44,888 bases of DNA from Luteimonas panaciterrae (GTDB lineage Bacteria > Pseudomonadota > Gammaproteobacteria > Xanthomonadales > Xanthomonadaceae), in the NCBI RefSeq assembly GCF_020511115.1, contig NZ_JAJAVH010000021.1:1-44888 (forward strand). The letters are read 5' to 3'. The position numbers and the translations under genes are program-made. Positions within the stretch are counted from its first letter, which is position 1; every line of letters starts with the position of its first letter. A model generated the notes under the pieces. It had not been told where the DNA came from. It worked only from the letters and a program-made list of their open reading frames with translations, and made no database searches. Below are positions 19,926 to 28,395 of the stretch, piece after piece.

Positions 19926-22139
19926 GTGTCGTCCCCCGCGCACAACGTGTCCGAACAACTGCTGGCCTTGCCGGCCGTCGCCGCCTTGCCCGAGCGCCTG
20001 CGCGCGTTGTTGCGCGAGGCGGCGGAAGGGAATGGCGATGCCGGCACCATCCTGTCGGAACCGCTGCCGGTGCTCGCCGATACGCTGCAGTCCTTGACCT
20101 TGCTCGGTGCCGACGGCGAGTCCGTGCTGGCGACCGTGCTGCACGCGGTCAAGCCGTGGGCGGAACGCCTGGAGCCGAAGCTCGCGCGCGAACCGGCCGG
20201 CGTGCTCGCGCTGCTCGAAGGCCAGCGCGCGGCACAGCAGGTGTGGACATTGCATGCCGAGCGCAGCCGCCGTGGTGGCGCCGAAGGCTTGCGGCGCCTG
20301 CTGCTGGCGATCGTGCGCGATCTGCGCGTGGTACCGATCCTGCTGGCGCGGCAACTGGCGCGCATGCGTCACGCCGCGCAGTTGCCGGAAGCCGAACGCC
20401 GCGCCCTGGCGCAGCTCACGCGCGACATCCACGCGCCGCTGGCCAACCGACTCGGCATCTGGCAGTTGAAGTGGGAGCTGGAGGATCTGGCCTTCCGCAT
20501 CCTGGAACCGGAGACCTATCAGAAGATCGCGCGCCTGCTCGACGACAAGCGCGTCGGCCGCGAGCGCTACATCGTGCAGGTCAAGAAGCTGCTCGGCGAT
20601 GCCTTGCAGGCGCAGGGCGTGCATGGCGAGGTCGCCGGCCGGCCGAAGCACATTTACAGCATCTGGAAGAAGATGCAGAAGAAGAATGTGCCGATCGGCG
20701 AACTCTATGACCTGCGCGCGGTGCGCGTGCTGGTCGACGACATCCCGGCCTGCTACGCCGCGCTTGGCGTGGCGCATGCGCTGTGGGCGCCGATTCCGAG
20801 CGAGTTTGACGACTACATCGCGCGCCCGAAGAAAAACGACTACCGCTCGCTGCACACCGCCGTGATCGGACCGGAAGGCAAGACACTGGAAGTGCAGATT
20901 CGCACCTTCGAGATGCACGCGCAGGCCGAACTCGGTGTCGCCGCGCATTGGCGCTATAAAGAGACCGGCGGCTCGCAGCGCTCGGCCGCCAGCAACGCCG
21001 CCAACGATCGCAAGATCGAATGGATGCGGCGGCTGCTCGAAGCGCATGCGGAAGGCCGTGACGGCGACGAAACCGCGCTCGCCGGCGGGCTCGACACGGA
21101 ACTCGTCGAAGACCGGGTGTACGCGCTCACACCGATGGGCGAGGTGATCGATCTGCCCAACGGCTCCACACCGCTCGACTTCGCCTACCACGTGCACACG
21201 ATGGTCGGACATCGCTGCCGCGGCGCGAAGGTCGACGGCCGCATCGTGCCGCTCGATTACAAGCTACGCAGCGGCGAGCGCGTGGAAATCCTCACCGGCA
21301 AGACCGCCGCGCCACGCCGCGACTGGCTATTGGTCTCGAACGGATTCCTCGCCAGCGCGCGCTCGCGCGAGAAGGTGCGAGTGTGGTTCCACAAGCTCGA
21401 CCGCGCCGGCAACGTGCAGGCCGGGCGCGAACTGCTCGAGAAGGAACTCAAGCGCCTCGGCCTGCAGAACGCGGATCTCGCGCCGGCGCTGACGCGGTTC
21501 AATGCCGCCACGCTCGACGATCTGTACGTGTTGGTGGCGCTCGGCGACGTCGGCCCGCATCAGGTGGCGCGCGCGCTGCATGAGCACGAGCGCGCCTTGG
21601 AGCAGGAGGCTTCGCAGTCGACGCCGGAGATCGCGCTGCGGCAGCCGCGCAGGGCGCCGAAGGTCTCCGACTCCGCGTTCACCGTGGTCGGCGTTGACAA
21701 CCTGCTGGTGCAGGTGGCGCGCTGCTGCCAGCCGGTGCCGGGCGAGGCGGTGGTGGGGTATCTCACCCGCAATCGCGGCGTGAGTGTGCATCGTGCCGAT
21801 TGCGCGGCGTTCCTGCGTCTGTCGGCCAATCAGCCGCAGCGCGTGTTGCCGGTGGAGTGGGGACGCACGGGCGGCGGTTACGAGGCCGGCATCGGCATCG
21901 ATGCGATCGACCGGAAATACCTGCTCAAGGACATCACCAACCTGATCGCGCAGGAGGACGTGCACGTGCTGTCGATCCAGAGCGATCATGCCGCTCAGGG
22001 CCGCACCGCCCAGGGCCGCGGCACCAACGGCCAGTTGCGCCTGAAACTGCAATTGCGCGTCCAGGATTACGGCCAGCTTTCACGCCTGCTCGGCAAGCTC
22101 GACAGCCTGCCGGGCGTGCAGCAGGCGCGGCGCAACTGA
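19926..22139 (+). CDS. relA: GTP pyrophosphokinase RelA ((p)ppGpp synthetase)
   Basis: The 737-residue product makes (p)ppGpp from GTP/GDP and ATP in response to uncharged tRNA on the ribosome. The hydrolase HD region is present in outline but the HD catalytic pair is absent where expected (around ARMRHAAQLPEAERR), as in monofunctional RelA. The synthetase domain has YDLRAVRVLVDDI and SEFDDYIARPKKNDYRSLH; the acidic EFDD motif is the RelA form, not the RxKD form of SpoT. A TGS domain (VYALTPMGEVIDLPNGST), helical and zinc-finger-like segment (VARCCQPVPGEAVVGY) and C-terminal ACT/RRM region follow. The GTG start lacks a good ribosome site, so the exact start is uncertain. A terminator-like hairpin follows at 22157. 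Confidence 0.95.
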   Translation: MSSPAHNVSEQLLALPAVAALPERLRALLREAAEGNGDAGTILSEPLPVLADTLQSLTLLGADGESVLATVLHAVKPWAERLEPKLAREPAGVLALLEGQRAAQQVWTLHAERSRRGGAEGLRRLLLAIVRDLRVVPILLARQLARMRHAAQLPEAERRALAQLTRDIHAPLANRLGIWQLKWELEDLAFRILEPETYQKIARLLDDKRVGRERYIVQVKKLLGDALQAQGVHGEVAGRPKHIYSIWKKMQKKNVPIGELYDLRAVRVLVDDIPACYAALGVAHALWAPIPSEFDDYIARPKKNDYRSLHTAVIGPEGKTLEVQIRTFEMHAQAELGVAAHWRYKETGGSQRSAASNAANDRKIEWMRRLLEAHAEGRDGDETALAGGLDTELVEDRVYALTPMGEVIDLPNGSTPLDFAYHVHTMVGHRCRGAKVDGRIVPLDYKLRSGERVEILTGKTAAPRRDWLLVSNGFLASARSREKVRVWFHKLDRAGNVQAGRELLEKELKRLGLQNADLAPALTRFNAATLDDLYVLVALGDVGPHQVARALHEHERALEQEASQSTPEIALRQPRRAPKVSDSAFTVVGVDNLLVQVARCCQPVPGEAVVGYLTRNRGVSVHRADCAAFLRLSANQPQRVLPVEWGRTGGGYEAGIGIDAIDRKYLLKDITNLIAQEDVHVLSIQSDHAAQGRTAQGRGTNGQLRLKLQLRVQDYGQLSRLLGKLDSLPGVQQARRN

Positions 22140-22156
22140 ACGTCCGAAAAGAGATG

Positions 22157-22190
22157 TTCCGGCGAGACACGCCAGCCGTGCCGGAATTTT
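22157..22190 (+). terminator. Terminator-like hairpin after relA
   Basis: TTCCGGC (22157-22163) pairs with GCCGGAA (22180-22186) and is followed directly by TTTT (22187-22190). The 16-base loop is long, so the hairpin is weaker than usual. It lies 17 bases after the relA stop. Confidence 0.6.
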
Positions 22191-22213
22191 GATAATTTTG
22201 ACGGAACAGCAGC

Positions 22214-22236
22214 GTCGCGCATGTCATGTGCGCGAC
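22214..22236. promoter_or_regulatory. Perfect 8-bp inverted repeat upstream of the TylF-family gene
   Basis: GTCGCGCA (22214-22221) and TGCGCGAC (22229-22236) are perfect inverted repeats with 7 bases between them. An alternative ATG at 22221 falls inside the repeat, which favours the later start at 22263. It could be an operator or an mRNA hairpin; nothing identifies a regulator. Confidence 0.5.
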
Positions 22237-22262
22237 ATGAATCCGGAGCTTCGCCGCAATCG

Positions 22263-23042
22263 ATGAGTATCCAGCAGCAGAGATTTCCCATCGAGAACGA
22301 AGCCGAGCGCCGCAAGTATCTCCTCGATCTGGAAGCCACGCTCACAGGCACCGACATCCAGGACCCCGCGCTGCCGAGCACGCCGATGTCGGTGCGGGGC
22401 TTCGACGCGAAGGCGCGCGAGTCCGGGCTCGACTGGCCGACGACGGCGCTGACGATGGTCGGCAGCCGGCGCCTGCGCAATTTTCGGCGCGTCATCGAAT
22501 ACGCGGTCACGGGCGGGATTCCCGGCGACATCATCGAAACCGGTGTCTGGCGCGGCGGCGCCTCGATCCTGGCGCGTGCCGTGCTGGCCGCGCATGGCGT
22601 GCGCGATCGCAAGGTGATCGTCGCCGACTCGTTCGAAGGCCTGCCGCCGCCGAACGCGACGGCCTGGCCGGCGGATCATGGCAGCCGCCTGCATGAATAC
22701 AGCGATCTGGCCGTGCCGCTCGAGCAGGTGCAGGCGAATTTCCGCAAGTTCGGACTGCTCGACGAGCAGGTGGTGTTCCTGAAGGGCTGGTTCCGCGACA
22801 CCATGCCGACGGTGCCCAGCGAGCAGCTGGCGGTGATCCGGCTCGACGGCGACATGTACGAATCGACGATCGATCCGCTGACGCACCTCTACGACCGGCT
22901 CTCGCCGGGCGGCTGGGTGATCGTCGACGATTACTGGGCGGTCGAGGCCTGCAGGCTGGCGGTGCATGATTTCTTCGCGCAGCGCGGCATCGAGCCGAAG
23001 CTCCGGCAGATCGATGCGATCGGCGTGTATTTCCGCAAATAA
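22263..23042 (+). CDS. TylF/MycF-family SAM-dependent O-methyltransferase
   Basis: The product (259 residues from 22263) matches the TylF family, whose members methylate sugar or other hydroxyls using SAM and a metal ion. Visible are the SAM-site region PGDIIETGVWRGGASI, the acidic VADSFEGLPPP loop, and the metal/catalytic segments RLDGDMYESTIDPL and GWVIVDDYW, which are the diagnostic features. An in-frame ATG at 22221 would add 14 residues but lies inside an inverted repeat; neither start has a strong ribosome site. No other sugar-modification genes are adjacent, though a glycosyltransferase lies 3 kb away. The acceptor is unknown; a surface glycan or small metabolite is possible. Confidence 0.85.
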   Translation: MSIQQQRFPIENEAERRKYLLDLEATLTGTDIQDPALPSTPMSVRGFDAKARESGLDWPTTALTMVGSRRLRNFRRVIEYAVTGGIPGDIIETGVWRGGASILARAVLAAHGVRDRKVIVADSFEGLPPPNATAWPADHGSRLHEYSDLAVPLEQVQANFRKFGLLDEQVVFLKGWFRDTMPTVPSEQLAVIRLDGDMYESTIDPLTHLYDRLSPGGWVIVDDYWAVEACRLAVHDFFAQRGIEPKLRQIDAIGVYFRK

Positions 23043-23192
23043 ATGTTCGTATGCAGCATGGAGCATGTTGCGAAGCGGATCGATAATGCGCGCCGGACTT
23101 CTTGCAACGATGTGTATTTCTCGCAAGATCGCACCGTTTCCTCTCGGCACCGATAAGCTGCCGCATCCGCCGAAGACGTAGAGAGCAAGTCC

Positions 23193-24167
23193 ATGCGCAT
23201 CGATGTCCATGCCCATGCCTGGAGCGAGGCCTATCTGGATCTGCTGGCGCGGTTGGGCAACGACCGTACCGCCGTGCATCGCGGGCTGGGCGCCGGCATG
23301 ACGGAAGCGGAACTCACGGCCCGCTTCGCCCTGATGGACTCGGTGGGCATCAGGCTGCAGGTGTTGTCGGCGACGCCGGCCTCGCCGCATTTCGCCGATG
23401 AGACGGCGGCGGTGGAGGCCGCGCGTTTCGTCAACGACGAGTATGCGGCGCTCGTTCGCCGCCATCCATCGCGATTCCGGGCATTCGCTTCGCTGCCCTT
23501 GCCGCACATCGACGCGGCACTCGTCGAGCTGAAGCGCGCCGTGGAGGAACTCGGCATGCTCGGCGCCTGCATCACGACCTCGGTGCTGGGGCGTTCCATC
23601 GCCGATCCCCTCTTCGATCCGCTCTATGCCGAACTCGACCGGCTCGGCGGCGTGCTCTATGTCCATCCGGCCGGCTGCGGCGCCTGTTCGCCGCTGATCG
23701 CCGATCATCATCTGACCTGGTCGATCGGCGCGCCGATCGAGGACACGGTCGCGGCGATGCATCTCATCCTCGCCGGCATTCCCAAGCGCTATCCGGGGAT
23801 GAAGATCATCCTGTCCCATCTTGGTGGCGCGCTGCCGATGGTGCTGCAGCGGGTCGATCACCAGATCGTCTGGGAGGCGCCCGAGACGCCGGAGCTGCCG
23901 AGCCTGGCCGCGCGGCGCATGTGGTACGACACGGTGGGGCACAACCATGTGCCGGCCCTGTGCGCCGCGGTGGACACGCTGGGCGCCGACCGGTTGCTGC
24001 TCGGCACCGATTTTCCGTACCAGGCGGGTGAGTTGTTCCGCGCGGCGGTCGATTACGTGCCGCGCGCGGGATTGATGGAGAAGGAAATCGTGGCGATCCT
24101 GGATCGCAATGCCGCCGAACTGCTGGGGTTGAGCGAAACGTCGATCGCGAAACCGGCGCCGGAGTGA
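23193..24167 (+). CDS. Amidohydrolase family 2 protein (ACMSD-like decarboxylase/hydrolase)
   Basis: The 324-residue product is a metal-dependent TIM-barrel enzyme of the amidohydrolase-2 group that includes ACMSD and 6-methylsalicylate decarboxylase. The metal ligands are visible: HAH at residues 6-8 (MRIDVHAHAW), the barrel histidines in YVHPAGCGACSP and ILSHLGGALP, and the aspartate in LLGTDFPYQ. Conserved FASLPLPHIDAALVEL is also typical of the group. No kynurenine or aromatic-degradation genes are nearby, so the substrate cannot be set; calling it ACMSD itself would be overreach. It is preceded by a 150-bp gap and followed by a 126-bp gap, so it may be transcribed alone. Confidence 0.85.
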   Translation: MRIDVHAHAWSEAYLDLLARLGNDRTAVHRGLGAGMTEAELTARFALMDSVGIRLQVLSATPASPHFADETAAVEAARFVNDEYAALVRRHPSRFRAFASLPLPHIDAALVELKRAVEELGMLGACITTSVLGRSIADPLFDPLYAELDRLGGVLYVHPAGCGACSPLIADHHLTWSIGAPIEDTVAAMHLILAGIPKRYPGMKIILSHLGGALPMVLQRVDHQIVWEAPETPELPSLAARRMWYDTVGHNHVPALCAAVDTLGADRLLLGTDFPYQAGELFRAAVDYVPRAGLMEKEIVAILDRNAAELLGLSETSIAKPAPE

Positions 24168-24281
24168 TCGACGCCGCGGGCAGGCGACGTCGGGCATCTG
24201 AATCCTCACGAATGGGAGGAGACGAACGGGCCCGCCTGAACCCACGTCCCGCGCTGCACTGGATTCCAACGCCCCTTCTCT

Positions 24282-24287
24282 TATGCT
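24282..24287 (+). promoter_or_regulatory. Possible -10 element (TATGCT), leaderless start
   Basis: TATGCT ends 6 bases before the GTG at 24294, so transcription would begin at or next to the start codon, and no ribosome site exists between them. This suggests a leaderless mRNA. The -35 region is weak. Confidence 0.35.
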
Positions 24288-24293
24288 GCGCGG

Positions 24294-25901
24294 GTGAGCC
24301 GCGACAGCAAGACGCCAACGCAGGACATCCCGCACGCGGCCGGTGACGGGAGCAGGGGGGACGGCCGTTCCGAGCCCAGGATGGGACGACTCGGCGATCT
24401 CGATTTCCGCGCACTGCCGCGCCGCATCGCCGAGGCGGAGAAGCCGGTGCGCTGGTTGTGGTGGGGCGGGACCGCTGTAGTCCTCCTGCTGGGGCTGGCG
24501 CTGGTGTTCCGTCAGCCGTTGGCCGACCGGCTGTGGCCGGAGCCGCGGGCGCAGGCCTTGCGCGCGCAGGCGGCGCAGGCCTTGCGCGAGGGGAAACTGA
24601 CCGCCGAGGACGGCAGCGGCGCGCGCGAACTCTACGAGGCCGCGCTGGCGATCGATCCGGATCGCAACGAGGCCAGGCTGGGATTGTCGCGGGTGGCCGT
24701 CGCCGCGGTGGCGCAGGCGCGCGCGCTGGGCGCGAAGAACCGCTTCGCCGAAGCGCATGCGACGCTGAAGCTGGCGCGTGAGTTGTCGGCGCCGCGAGCG
24801 GACATCCTCCCGGTCGAGCGCGCGTTGCGCGAGCGCGAGGCCGCGCATGCCGGCCTGCCGTCGCTGCTGGCGCGCGCGAACGCCGCGGCCGCCGCTGGCC
24901 GCTTGATCGAGGGCGACGACGCGGCGCTGCCGCTCTACAAGCGCGTGCTGGCATTGCAGCCGGAGAACAAGACCGCGCTGGAAGGACGCGAGGACGCGCT
25001 CGGCACGCTATTGCAGCAGACACGGGCGCAGCTGCGCGAGGGCAATCTCGCCGAGGCGGTGGCCGCGATCGCGCTCGCACGCGAATACGATCCGGGCCAC
25101 GTCGATCTGCCCGACACCGAGGCGCGACTGAACGAGGAACTGGACAACGTGCGACGCCGCGCCGGCAATGACCTGCGCGGTGGCCGCCTGGAGCGCGCCG
25201 CGGATGCCTACCGCATGCTCGCCGATGCCGGATTGAAGACGGAAGCCGAGGCGGGGCTGGCGCAGGTGGCGAAAGCCCTGGCGCAGCGCGCGGAAGCGGC
25301 CGCCAGCGATTTCCGTTTCGCGGATGCCAATCGTCTGCTGGACGAGGCGCGCACCCTGTCGCCGCGCCTGGGAGAGTTGGCGGAGGTCGAGCGCCACATC
25401 GACCGCGCGCGACAGTCGCATGCGCGCCTGGGCAGCGATCTCTCGCCGCGCGAGCGGGCGGCGCGCGTGAAGACGCTGCTTGAAGCCGCCGCCGCTGCCG
25501 AATCGCGCGGGGACCTGCTCACGCCGCCCGGCGACAGCGCCTTCGACAAGCTGCGCGCGGCGCGTGCGCTGGCGCCGGACGATCCGGCCGTGAAGCGCGC
25601 CTCGGCGCGGCTGCTGCCAACCGCGAAGCGCTGTTTCGAAGAGGAATTGCGCGGCAACAACCTCGCACGCGCGGGTGGCTGCCTGGACGCGCGCGCGATC
25701 GCCGAGGGCGAGACCGCGTCGCTGGCGCAGGCGCGGCGCCGTCTGGCGCAGCGTTGGCTGGCGGTGGGCGACGAGCGCCTGGGCGCGGGTGAGGTGCAGG
25801 CGGCATCCGCGGCGCTGGCGTCGGCGCGCAGGCTGGATCCGGCGACGCCGGGGATCGCGGAGTTCGAGGGGCGGGTGAAGGCCGCGTCGGCGGGGAAATG
25901 A
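24294..25901 (+). CDS. Membrane-anchored TPR-like protein
   Basis: The 535-residue product has a polar N-terminus, one transmembrane helix at about residues 54-72 (WLWWGGTAVVLLLGLALVF) and then a long Ala/Arg/Leu-rich helical region with repeated TPR-like units (YEAALAIDPDRNEARLGLSR; YKRVLALQPENKTALEGRED; ALASARRLDPATPGIAEFEG). It probably sits in the inner membrane with the repeats in the periplasm as a protein-interaction scaffold. The GTG start is just downstream of a TATGCT box and may be leaderless. I do not recognise a named family; similar proteins in related genomes are annotated as tetratricopeptide proteins. No operon partner is evident, as a REP-like pair follows. Confidence 0.8.
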   Translation: MSRDSKTPTQDIPHAAGDGSRGDGRSEPRMGRLGDLDFRALPRRIAEAEKPVRWLWWGGTAVVLLLGLALVFRQPLADRLWPEPRAQALRAQAAQALREGKLTAEDGSGARELYEAALAIDPDRNEARLGLSRVAVAAVAQARALGAKNRFAEAHATLKLARELSAPRADILPVERALREREAAHAGLPSLLARANAAAAAGRLIEGDDAALPLYKRVLALQPENKTALEGREDALGTLLQQTRAQLREGNLAEAVAAIALAREYDPGHVDLPDTEARLNEELDNVRRRAGNDLRGGRLERAADAYRMLADAGLKTEAEAGLAQVAKALAQRAEAAASDFRFADANRLLDEARTLSPRLGELAEVERHIDRARQSHARLGSDLSPRERAARVKTLLEAAAAAESRGDLLTPPGDSAFDKLRAARALAPDDPAVKRASARLLPTAKRCFEEELRGNNLARAGGCLDARAIAEGETASLAQARRRLAQRWLAVGDERLGAGEVQAASAALASARRLDPATPGIAEFEGRVKAASAGK

Positions 25902-25936
25902 GCGCGGACTAGGCGATAGGTGTCCGTCGCTCTTGC

Positions 25937-26034
25937 TCGTCATTCCCGCGCAGGCGGGAATCCAAGGACGTTCGTGCCGTAGCGATAGAGCCGAGAGCAA
26001 AGTCCATGGATTCCCGCCTGCGCGGGAATGACGA
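25937..26034. repeat. REP/BIME-like inverted palindromic pair
   Basis: A 28-base unit at 25937-25964, itself palindromic (ATTCCCGC-GCAG-GCGGGAAT core), is repeated in inverse orientation at 26007-26034, with 42 bases between. The shared ends are TCGTCATTCCCGC and GCGGGAATGACGA. The element lies between the convergent TPR and glycosyltransferase genes. This fits a pair of repetitive extragenic palindromes; it can also act as a bidirectional transcription stop. A remnant of the same type is at 33521. Confidence 0.85.
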
Positions 26035-26043
26035 GCGAGGGGC

Positions 26044-28164
26044 TCAAGGCGATGTGTTGAAAAACACCCGCCGCACCGTCTCCCGCGCCGCATCCAGCGA
26101 GAAGTGGCGCGCGACGTTCTCCAGTCCATGGATGCTCAACTCCATCCACAGGGTTTCGTCGCTGTAGAGCTGCACCACCGCCCGGGCGAATGCTTCCGGC
26201 GCATCGGCGACCAATACGTCGAGGCCATCCTGCAGATGCATGCCTTCCACCGCGCACGACGTCGCCACCACCGGCTGACCATGCGCCATGCTGAGATTGA
26301 TCTTGCCCTTGACGCCGGCGCCGAAACGCAGCGGCGCGATCGCGATGCGGGCGCCGTCCATGTACGGCGTGATGTTGGCGACATGTCCATGCACGAGGAC
26401 ACCCTCGTGCGCGCTGAGCGCCTGTATTTCCGGCGGAACGTCATCGCCAATGCAATGCAGCCGTACTTGCGGCAGCGACTGGCGGACATGCGGGAACACC
26501 GCTTCGACGAACCAGCGCACCGCATCGACATTGGGCGGATGGCGGAAACCGCCGACGAAGACCAGATCCTGCCGCTGCGAGAACGGCAGCCCGGCGCCGG
26601 CGATGCGGTGCAGGTTCGACAGCAGCTCCACGCGGGCCTGCGGTGCGTCGCGGGCGAGCAGTTCGCGTTCGGCCGCGCTGACGACCAGGGTGATGTCGCT
26701 GCGCGCGATTACGTCCAGTTCGAGATTCCGCGTGCGTTCGGCGGCATACAGCAGCTTCTTGTCGCCGGCGATCTCGGCGGCACGCCGTTCGCGCAGATAG
26801 TGCAGATCGACGGTGTCGAACACGACTCGCGCCTGCGGCGCATGCTCGCGCAGCAGCGGTAGGAATTCGCGCGCCACGTAGTGGCGGCAGACGATGACGC
26901 TGTCGAACCGCGATCCATGCTCGCGCAGCCAGGCCGGCGCGCGCTTGGCATAGGGCGCGTACCAGGTTTCCACGCCCAGATGCTGCAGGGCTTCGGTATA
27001 GCTGCCGGCGTAGCTGCGGTTGGCGGGCAGGAAGACGACGTGCGCGCCTTCCTCGATCAGCAGCCGCATCAGGTTGAGCAGGCGCAGCGATCCGGAATCG
27101 CGATCCGGCGTTGGCGTCAGCGCATCGATGATGAGTATCTGCTTCTGCTTGCGATGCAGCAGCGCCGGCGCCGGTATGGTGCCCGCGGGCAACTGCGCGG
27201 ACAGCATGTCGTGGCGGCGCGCGACGAACTGCTCGCGATTGCGCACCTGATAGGCCTTGATCCCGCTGCCGGTATCGGTGCCGGCGGTGGCGCCTTCGGC
27301 GTGAACCACGCGCGCGGCCGGCTGGTACAGCACGCGCAGGCCAGCCGCGCGCACGGCGAAGGCGAGATCGGTGTCCTCGTAGTAGGCCGGCGCGTAACGC
27401 GTGTCGAAACCGCCGAGCTGCGCGAACAGCGCGCGCGGGATCGCGATCGCCGCGCCGCTGACGTAGTCGGCATCGCGCAGATAGCCATAGCGCGAATCAC
27501 CCGGCGCGCCGAAGCGCCCGTAGTTCCAGCCGCTGCCGTCGGAGAACACCACGCCGCCGGCTTCCTGCAGACGGCCATCCGGATACAGCAATTGCGCGCC
27601 GACCAGTCCGACGCCTGGAATCTCGTCGAAGGTACGCAGCAGCGCTTCCAGCCAACCGGGCTGCGGCACGGTGTCGTTGTTGAGGAAGACCAGGTATTCG
27701 CCCAGTGCGAGGCTGGCACCATCGTTGCAGGCCGCCACGAAGCCGCCGTTCTCGGCGCGGCGGTGGTAGTGCAGTCCGGCGATGCGCGGCAACACTTCCG
27801 CGCTCTGGTCGGGCGAGGCGTCGTCGACCACGATCACCTCGAACGGCATCCGCGGCGGATGTTCGGCCAGCGCGCGCAGGCAGGTCAGCGTGTGCGCGAG
27901 TTGCCCGTAGACGGGGATGACGATGCTGACGCGAGGTTCGGTGCTGGTGGCGAGCGCGGTCGGCGCTGGCAGGCCGCCGGAGGCGGGATCGGTCGCGGGG
28001 AAGTAGAGCGATGGTCGCCGCGCCGCCGGCACGCGCTGGAACTGCGCGTGCAGGCGTTCCCAGGTGCCGCGCCAGCCGCGTGTGCGCAGGCTGAGCCAGC
28101 CGCGATGGAAGAGGCCGGTGGCGCGATCGAACAGGAAGCGCACATCGACCAGTGAAAACGACAT
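26044..28164 (-). CDS. Two-domain glycosyltransferase (GT2 N-terminal, GT4-like C-terminal)
   Basis: The 706-residue product joins two glycosyltransferase folds. Residues about 78-300 are a GT-A (GT2) domain: VSIVIPVYGQ, VVDDASPDQS, the metal-site LNNDT at 161-165, and the GGFDTRYAPAYYEDTDLAF acceptor motif. Residues about 340-700 are a GT-B (GT4-like) domain: LVFVGGFRHPPNVDAVRWF, HGHVANITPYM, and APLRFGAGVKGKINLSMAHG, the nucleotide-sugar binding region. No membrane helix is seen, so it is probably cytoplasmic, building a surface polysaccharide or glycoprotein glycan. Such fused enzymes can add two sugars in sequence. It is a single gene with no polysaccharide cluster around it; the nearest related genes are the TylF-type methyltransferase and the surface locus. 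The first ATG after GCTGGA is used as start. Confidence 0.9.
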   Translation of the reverse strand: MSFSLVDVRFLFDRATGLFHRGWLSLRTRGWRGTWERLHAQFQRVPAARRPSLYFPATDPASGGLPAPTALATSTEPRVSIVIPVYGQLAHTLTCLRALAEHPPRMPFEVIVVDDASPDQSAEVLPRIAGLHYHRRAENGGFVAACNDGASLALGEYLVFLNNDTVPQPGWLEALLRTFDEIPGVGLVGAQLLYPDGRLQEAGGVVFSDGSGWNYGRFGAPGDSRYGYLRDADYVSGAAIAIPRALFAQLGGFDTRYAPAYYEDTDLAFAVRAAGLRVLYQPAARVVHAEGATAGTDTGSGIKAYQVRNREQFVARRHDMLSAQLPAGTIPAPALLHRKQKQILIIDALTPTPDRDSGSLRLLNLMRLLIEEGAHVVFLPANRSYAGSYTEALQHLGVETWYAPYAKRAPAWLREHGSRFDSVIVCRHYVAREFLPLLREHAPQARVVFDTVDLHYLRERRAAEIAGDKKLLYAAERTRNLELDVIARSDITLVVSAAERELLARDAPQARVELLSNLHRIAGAGLPFSQRQDLVFVGGFRHPPNVDAVRWFVEAVFPHVRQSLPQVRLHCIGDDVPPEIQALSAHEGVLVHGHVANITPYMDGARIAIAPLRFGAGVKGKINLSMAHGQPVVATSCAVEGMHLQDGLDVLVADAPEAFARAVVQLYSDETLWMELSIHGLENVARHFSLDAARETVRRVFFNTSP

Positions 28165-28324
28165 TCCAGCGCGACTCCAACGACTCGGGGGGACCGCATG
28201 AGCTTAACGGATACGCCCGTTACACCGGCCTCATCCCTGAACGCCCGGTTATGGAAAGTGGCGCCAGAAGCCTGAAATCCGGGCCTCGGCCGCGAGGCGC
28301 GCCGGTGCGTGGTGCCGTCTGCGC

Positions 28325-28330
28325 TAGACT
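28325..28330 (+). promoter_or_regulatory. Possible -10 element (TAGACT) upstream of the PBP1b gene
   Basis: GCGCTAGACTC lies about 65 bases before the chosen start codon in the divergent gap. The TAnnnT form fits a sigma-70 -10 box, but no good -35 is seen. Confidence 0.35.
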
Positions 28331-28395
28331 CAGCCGCCGCGCGCATACCGCGTGCAGGCATCATCCGCTCCAGTTCCCTACCCATACCGCCAACC

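Noticed and set aside
22224..24848. An 874-codon minus-strand frame under three plus-strand genes
   Set aside because: It crosses the methyltransferase, amidohydrolase and TPR genes and their gaps; no family features.
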